From Rhytidiadelphus loreus (lineage: Eukaryota > Streptophyta > Bryopsida > Hypnales > Hylocomiaceae): 64,000 nt of DNA. The position numbers and the translations under genes are program-made. The notes below the pieces were generated by a model. That model was not told the origin of the DNA. It saw nothing but the letters and a program-made list of their open reading frames with translations, and ran no database searches. Positions within the stretch are counted from its first letter, which is position 1, and each line of letters begins with the position of its first letter. The stretch spans positions 50,821,348 through 50,885,347 of the forward strand of contig OX344764.1 in assembly GCA_947034895.1 (NCBI GenBank). Direction: 5' to 3'. Of the stretch, positions 56,432 through 64,000 are shown one piece after another.

Positions 56432-57085
56432 TTAACCCCTAAATGCCCAAGGCACCAAATTTTGGTGTCAACAATACTTTGAAGTTAAATAAAACCTAAC
56501 CAAGTTGCTATTTTTAGAAGTTTATATTTTTGAAAAATTCTTTTTGAAGTCTAGTTTTAGCCTCAAAAATCTGATTTTGAAAATCGTTGATTATGTTTTT
56601 TCTATTCAAGATTTTGTGTAAAGGGTATCCATTGCAATCTTGACTTTCCGTAGTGTTGAGGGCTCTTGGAAATGAACCTCAAATACACTACATTTTGGAG
56701 GAAAAATCACATTAAAAATTAATTTAAGAAATTATAGAGTAGATTTTGAGAAGCCGTAAATTGATTGGGGTTACACATATTAGGCCCTTTATACTTGTAT
56801 TTTTTTGGTGAACAACTTTTTAGATTTGACATGTGAAAAGAGGATTGAAAGACTTCAAATCACTTTCACAATTTTCACATCCTCATGATCAAACATTATA
56901 ATCTTTCAATCCATAAGTGATATTTTGTGTTTTCTTTTCCTATTTAATCTCTAACATGTATACTTGAAATTTGTAGGTTTACAATTCAAAAAAATTTGAT
57001 ACAACTTATCAAAGTATGGGCTTTTTGTTCAATTTTGAGTAAATTCCTAGAAGCTCAAAAAAGGCCCTGGGTAGTTAGGGGTTAA
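56432..57085. mobile_element. TTAACCCC-ended TIR element (about 654 bp)
   Basis: Starts TTAACCCCTAAATGCCCAAG and ends CCTGGGTAGTTAGGGGTTAA. Same type of termini as 12546-13224; isolated ends of this kind also occur at about 58188-58198 and 60948-60960. Target duplication unresolved, so the limits are provisional. Confidence 0.5.
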
Positions 57086-60000
57086 TGTATGGCTGGTGGA
57101 ACTTAAATTGAGAGTAGAAGGGGAATTGTGAATCTACTTGTGAGCTCTACAAATGGAGCCGCCTTCAGCAAGGATTGTATTGATAGATCGATAGGAATCT
57201 TTGTTGTATTGTTTTTTTAGTAGATGGCCCATTTTTTATCCCCCCATTTTGGCTATGTAGCCTACTCTCTTTCCATGCAAGAATAGTGATCAATTATGGT
57301 GCAATTCCTGGTGCAATTGTGGCGTATTATGATTGGTTACAAGATTCTCAATACTACAACCAACCCTTGGTGGATTTTGCAACCAGACCTTAGTTGGAAA
57401 TAGGAAAGTCTATATGACCAATATGGATCAAATAGAATCTTTAGCTAAAAAAAATCATAGTAATTACATTTTGAAAAATAAATTTATGAAAAATTATGGA
57501 ATCCTTCCAAATACTATTTTTGTACATGGAAGAATTTCTGCACTCAAGAAACCCGTCCTCCAGGTAAATGTAATTGCTTAGGCGGTTTGAAATGGCTCGG
57601 CTACCTTACACATTCATCAATAATGTCATCACAAGTATAATTAAATTTGAACTTCTTTGAGATGCTTGGTCCTTGGTTAAGTTATATAGGGTCACAGAAT
57701 TGTAACAACTTGCCAGCAAATAAAATCGAGTGATCAATCCGTGATCAAGCCAAAATCAGCATTTGAGAGGAGTTCGTATGTCATGACTTCAAAGTTGGTT
57801 TTGATTGCTATTGCATTGAGGATCAACATCCTTTTGAAGCACAAATTATATTATCCATTAGGGAAGACTAAGTTATTTGTGATTTATACTTATAAATTTC
57901 AAAAATTCACCATGTTAAGAAAACCTCTTTCCAAATCCATTCAAACAAGTTTTACTCAAAAAATGATAATATTTTGATTGTAATCGAATTTAGAAAGAAC
58001 TTTAAAATTTCCCTTTCAAAATTCATAAAAAAATATTGGTGATAGTATTGGTAAATCTAACCATACAGATGGAATCTAAAACTCAAAATCTAAAACTTTT
58101 ATTCATAAATCAATTCCAAAATATTCTTCCAAATAGTACTTTGTAATGATTTTTCCAAAATTGTCAATTTTGGAGAAGACTCTGGACGTTTAGGGGTTAA
58201 TATCTCTAAATTGGAATTAAAATGCACTAATCTCAAGGGTGAGATTGCTTTAAGAAGATAAATAAACAATGTGGAACTTCTTTTTTTGAAAAATTGGAAA
58301 AATTGCATTAAGAAATGAATCCTACAAGTTTGTTTTTTTCCTCATATTTTTCAAGAAGATGCTCTAATTGTTGAAAAACAAGACTCTCCATAACTTTCTC
58401 ATAACAAATCCAAATGGAATAAATCAAAGATTTTCATGTAGCATACTAAAAATAGGATAATTACATTTTATAATCTTGTTATAATCTTCCAACTCTTATG
58501 CAATTTCAAACTCAAAATTGGTATGCACACTAATAAGAAAGTTCTTTAAACATCTATATGGTTAGATGTTGAAAAAAAAACAATTTGTTTCATTGGGGAT
58601 AACTATAAACCCATGCTATTTTTTCTTTGTTAGGAAAAGTATACTTGGAAAGGCTTGGGCACTTAGGATTAATGTGGCTAAAAATGGCATTTATTTTTAC
58701 AAAATGATTCTAAAGACAACCTTTAGTTTTCACCTAAAACTAGTTTAGCTAGTGATATATATATTTTTGTATTCTTGAATATGGATTGTTGTGGTTGCAC
58801 TATGTGTGAAGAGATAAATAGATCCAACTTTGTCATGGAATTTTGAGACCACACGAGTGAAGGCATGAAATGAAGCCATGCCATGGGCATGGAATCAATA
58901 GAATCATGATGTCACAAAACTAAAGCTATGAACTAAAGGCAATTAAGTATAATTGCTTCAAATAATTGGAGTGTCCCTTCATCCACAATAGCATTTTTTA
59001 ATAATAATACATGAATTAAAATAAATTAGATCTACTTTGAGAGTTTAAGAGCATTTTTTGGTGCAAATTTATTTGTAATTTTGTTTTTGTATTCAAATAA
59101 TTTGTAAGTCCCTTATCCCCTTCATTGACAAATGCAATTTTTAAATTATTTTAATAAATTAGATTTGACCTTTGAGAGTTCAAGAGTTTGTATTCTTAAT
59201 TAATATAAAACTATTTAAGTCTAATGACTACCCAAATCCTCATTCTTAAAGACTTATAAGGATCTCACTATGGTTGTGTAATCTATCACCTCAATAGGAA
59301 ACAATACTACTTCAAGGTTTAGGAAGAATTAAGTTATTGAGTTTTGGTATCACCTAGCAACCACTTTAATTAGGATTAAGGAATACAAAATCCAAAATCA
59401 CCCCAGTTCATATATAGCAAATCCTATTTTTGAGACCCAAGTGCCATGTTGCATGTAATGTAGTAAAAAAAATAAAGGGTTGGCATTATAATACTAGAGT
59501 GTGATATTGGGGTTGAAAGGGTTAGAATCAATCATTTTTTTAGCTGTATAGGCCCAGATTGTATCATTTCAAAATAAATCTCTCATTTTTGCCACATAAA
59601 AGTAGTCTTTTTTTGTGAGGAACTTTTCCATTTCTATTTTAAATGTGGATGAAGTTGCCAAAATTCAATGAAAAAGTACATGAACATAATTGAAAAGTAT
59701 TTTTTGGTCCTAAAGATGGATAAATGTAGAAGTATAGTATTTCATCAAATTTCAAATGGTGGCCATCTCGTCAATTTCTAAAAGAATAAATAATCAAAAT
59801 CAAAATAAATCTTGGTTAGAATTGGGTTGAAAAGTCACTACTTTACGACTTCAATGAATACTATTGTGTAGGTTCTATACATATTAAAAGGTCAATCTTT
59901 ATTCCAGAATCTTAAAGGATACATTTGGATTACCATTGCAACTATGTAAAGAACTTAAAAGAAAACCACATTCAAATTCATTGAACCTTATAGGGTCACT

Positions 60001-60152
60001 TAGATATTTTACCAAACAATGTGTGGCATAATATAGCAAGGTATTAATTCACGGTGTTAAAAATTAGAAAAAACATTGAGGTAATATACATAGTACAAAT
60101 TTAATGTACATTAAATTATAAGTAAGATACATATATAAATAATATGTCATAT
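57086..60152. other. AT-rich intergenic DNA with dispersed repeats
   Basis: About 58190-58400 is a diverged copy of the dispersed repeat at about 18790-18985 in the hAT element (CCATAACTTTCTCATAA). Short ORFs 57333-57581, 57741-57977 and 58566-58748 have no recognisable domain. Confidence 0.5.
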
Positions 60153-60639
60153 GGATAACGGTTTGCTTTGTGTACCCAAAAATGTTGTCTCAACTTCAAT
60201 GTCAGTCCTTTGCACTATGTCAAACAACTTCAACTTTTAAACATAATAAAGTATGGTTTCACAAAACAAGCATTTGGAATATCAAAAAACTTTATTTTTA
60301 TATCATTTTTGGATGTGACTTACATTAAGTGGTCCAATACATAAAATAATTAATTTTATTAATAAAAATTTAATAAATTGTGCACTATGATGCCTTCAAA
60401 TCCCAAAATTCAGCGATTTTTCTCACCTCTAAGAAAAGATCTAAAAAAAATCAATATTATTAATAATATTCATTAGAAATATACATCTTCATCTAGTTGA
60501 GGTGCAAGAATTTTTTAATTTAATTTCAGAGTCTTCTTACTTCATTAAAATGAACAAAATAGACAAATTTTGGAGGTTTAAAACAAAAATAACCTAATTA
60601 GTGTGTCCAAAAAGTGATACCCAAAGCAAACCATTACCC
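60153..60639. mobile_element. 487-bp TIR element with ATAT duplication
   Basis: Starts GGATAACGGTTTGCTTTG and ends CAAAGCAAACCATTACCC. ATAT lies on both sides (60149-60152 and 60640-60643), though in such AT-rich DNA a 4-bp match is weak. Non-coding. Confidence 0.6.
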
Positions 60640-61884
<1,245 letters not shown>

Positions 61885-62270
61885 AGCAAAAGAGAACATA
61901 AGGCTTCTAAAATAAATAAATAAATAAAATGTAAGAAGGAAAAGAGAACAGAAGGCTTCTAAAAAAAATAAAATATAGAAGATATAAAAAGAAAAAGAGA
62001 ATACAAGGCTTCTATAAAAATAAAATAAAAAAGATGTAAGAAGAAAAAGAGAATACAAGGCTTCTATAAAAATAAAATGAAAAAGATGTAAGAAGAAAAA
62101 GAGAATACAAGGCTTCTATAAAAATAAAATGAAAAAGATGTAAGAAGAAAAAGAGAACATAAGGTTTCTATAAAAATAAAATAAAAAAGATGTAAGAAGA
62201 AAAAGAGAACATAAGGTTTAGGAGGACAAAAATATATAGAAGATGTAAGATGCAAAAGAGAACATAGAAG
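61885..62270. repeat. About 52-bp minisatellite next to piggyBac transposase
   Basis: Roughly seven tandem units of the type AAGGCTTCTATAAAAATAAA, then ATGAAAAAGATGTAAGAAGA and AAAAGAGAATAC. Units in the middle are nearly identical; the outer ones are degenerate. Purine-rich on the plus strand. ORFs across it are artefacts. Confidence 0.9.
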
Positions 62271-62305
62271 GGGGCATAGAAAAAAAAATGTAGGGGATTT
62301 GTACC

Positions 62306-64000
62306 TCATCCAGGTCGGTGAGCATTTAGTCCATTCCGATGGCGAGGCCCATAGTGAAACTCCTCAAAACACCCTCGATTTAGGCACAAGAACATCCTAT
62401 TGTGTGCCCTACAATAGAATCTACATGTAGGATTTCCACATGCTACACATGGACGTGTCAATCGACTCCATGTGGGCATATGGGGGCGTGGGTCTTCCTC
62501 CTCCTCATCCACATGGTTGCCTAGACCATGCCAATCTTGTGTAAGGGCATCACATAGTTCGGATTTGAATTGGAGGTGTGTAATTGGAGTCTTCCCTTGC
62601 CTATGGCGTTGCATGAGCGCTAGGTACATGATGTACATGTTTACCACCGTGGTGTCCAATAAAAAATAAAAGACACGATGCCACCACTTGTGAGATCTAG
62701 TTTGGCTCGAGTAAGAAGCCCTCAATTGATCGGCCACATCCACCCCTCTCATGTGCGTGGTGTACTCTAAATGCACGGGGGAGGTTGGGATGGGGTCCCT
62801 CATAGCACCATTTCTACGAGGGACGGTGGGCACGGGCACACAAGGAAATACAATAGGCAATGCATGAGTGGAAATAAGTAAAACGGGACGTCTATCCTTC
62901 CACATTACACAAGTAATTCCACGAGTGTCATGCATTTTCCATTGCAATGTACCTTGAGGAGAGTTATTCCAATTACGTACCGCTTTCAAGTCGGTAGGCA
63001 AGCCGACCCGATTTGCCCGCATTGTACCCGTGGCATATATACCAATTGTTGCCAACTCCGTAAACAATCCAATGCTTGAAAAGTAATTGTCGGTGACAAC
63101 TACATGGCCCTTGCTCTCAAGGCCATGCAATAATGTCATCACCACATTTTGCGCTCCACTTCCCGTTCCATGAACAATTGGTTGTACTTCTCCTCCCTCA
63201 TTGTGAACCGCTCCACAATAGATGTCAAAATTGTAAACATACTTTGTAGAAGAATCCGCTAAGCACCACACTTTGATGCCCCATTTTGGGGGCTTCTTGG
63301 GCATGTATTGCCTGGCTAGGCAATATGAACCTTTATACCGGATCATCATTTCATCCACCGTGAGATATTTTCCCAAATTCCATTGCCGCTTGAAACTATC
63401 TCTAATGTCATTCACCAACCACCGTACTTGTCCCATTTTGTCATAGCCCGGCAAATCTCTCTCCCTAACATATGAAGCCGGATTGGTGACATGAAGACAT
63501 CTAGTTATACTTGTAAACCTATTACGTGAGAAAATTCTTGAAATTCTAGGGCAATAGAAGAAGTTGCCTTTGCTACTCCAATAGGTCCTCATGTTGGGTT
63601 GTTTTTTCAAACCCATGTAAATGTGTGCGGCAAGATAGGCTTTCAATCCGGGTACTGTCAATGGCAACCACGCTCTCCCCCCCTTAGTGTTTCCGTTCTC
63701 ATCCGGAGCTATTGCATAACGGTTTGTTTCTACCACTATTTTACGCAATAAGGTGTATGGCCAAAATAAAGAGAATAATTGCATAAAAGTGGGCATGGTG
63801 CGAAAATCACGCGTTGGCCCCATGCCACTCACAAACTCTTTTGGAGTTGGGAAAAATGTGAAATTCTCCCGGGTCCAAGTAGAGTCCCGGTACAAATGTT
63901 TTATACCATTTGGATTTCCCGGGTCCCCATCATCCCCACTATCCCCACTATCTCCCTCATCATTTGGAACCTCATTTTCGTAAAACTCTACAGGCAACTC
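62306..64000 (-). CDS. piggyBac transposase (5' end outside window)
   Basis: An open frame of at least 564 codons, still open at the window edge, so the N-terminus is missing. It is a DDE_Tnp_1_7-type piggyBac transposase. Counted from Pro-Val-Glu near 63990 as residues 2-4, the catalytic Asp residues are Asp215 (YLTVDEMM), Asp303 (VVVTDNYFSS) and Asp420 with Asp423 (MRGVDVADQ). The C-terminus has the expected cysteine-rich finger (CVAC, CRFYCRAH, CLNRGCF) at about 517-548. No stop or frameshift is visible. Such enzymes cut at TTAA and leave no scar. No TTAA-bounded terminus was found on the 3' side, where a minisatellite starts within 40 bp of the stop codon, so whether it is a mobile element or a domesticated gene is open. 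Confidence 0.93.
   Translation of the reverse strand, partial: ELPVEFYENEVPNDEGDSGDSGDDGDPGNPNGIKHLYRDSTWTRENFTFFPTPKEFVSGMGPTRDFRTMPTFMQLFSLFWPYTLLRKIVVETNRYAIAPDENGNTKGGRAWLPLTVPGLKAYLAAHIYMGLKKQPNMRTYWSSKGNFFYCPRISRIFSRNRFTSITRCLHVTNPASYVRERDLPGYDKMGQVRWLVNDIRDSFKRQWNLGKYLTVDEMMIRYKGSYCLARQYMPKKPPKWGIKVWCLADSSTKYVYNFDIYCGAVHNEGGEVQPIVHGTGSGAQNVVMTLLHGLESKGHVVVTDNYFSSIGLFTELATIGIYATGTMRANRVGLPTDLKAVRNWNNSPQGTLQWKMHDTRGITCVMWKDRRPVLLISTHALPIVFPCVPVPTVPRRNGAMRDPIPTSPVHLEYTTHMRGVDVADQLRASYSSQTRSHKWWHRVFYFLLDTTVVNMYIMYLALMQRHRQGKTPITHLQFKSELCDALTQDWHGLGNHVDEEEEDPRPHMPTWSRLTRPCVACGNPTCRFYCRAHNRMFLCLNRGCFEEFHYGPRHRNGLNAHRPG

Overview
The window is nuclear DNA of a land plant. The signs are three germin-like protein genes with GC-rich coding sequence in very AT-rich surroundings, a CDPK-type protein kinase, GT-AG introns, plant-type telo-box motifs (AAACCCTAA) and several superfamilies of cut-and-paste transposon. 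The lineage cannot be fixed by eye; an apparently intact piggyBac transposase would fit a non-seed plant better than an angiosperm, but this is a weak argument.

Layout. (1) 1-13.9 kb: left arm of a large imperfect inverted repeat, carrying germin-like genes A (+) and B (-) that converge on a local palindrome centred near 6.1 kb, followed by a run of small non-autonomous transposons. (2) 13,929-36,921: a 22,993-bp hAT-type transposon with CAGGGTTGT terminal inverted repeats and a perfect 8-bp target duplication (TTAGAAAG) on each side. It carries its own BED-finger/hAT transposase and five cargo genes. (3) 37.2-49.4 kb: right arm of the inverted repeat, with germin-like gene C. (4) 49.4-62.3 kb: AT-rich repeat-laden DNA holding one CDPK-like kinase gene and several small elements. 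(5) 62.3-64.0 kb: a piggyBac transposase that runs off the window.

The giant hAT element is the most interesting object here. Its cargo is three paralogues of an unrecognised family (shared WCHI-x-K-x-FP-x2-RH region; one carries a RING-H2 finger, all have coiled-coil-like stretches), a divergent protein kinase and a spliced gene of unknown function. All six genes, transposase included, have a GC-rich array of ACCCGCAGTCGCC-type repeats directly upstream. In each case the gene-proximal repeats read ACCCGCAGTCGCC in the direction of transcription, and the two outermost arrays read the same way towards the element termini. Five of the six genes also share a short motif between array and start codon (CTGTCTTTCACCT ... 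GGCTGAATGCGTG). The simplest reading is that the subterminal repeats recognised by the transposase have been reused as control regions for cargo genes; that is inference. Six premature in-frame stops in these ORFs are all TGA, as expected from CGA to TGA decay under CpG methylation.

The germin-like genes look like ordinary secreted Mn-cupins duplicated by inverted and direct segmental copying. The inverted-repeat arms pre-date most of the small transposon insertions, which gives empty/filled site pairs for two of them.
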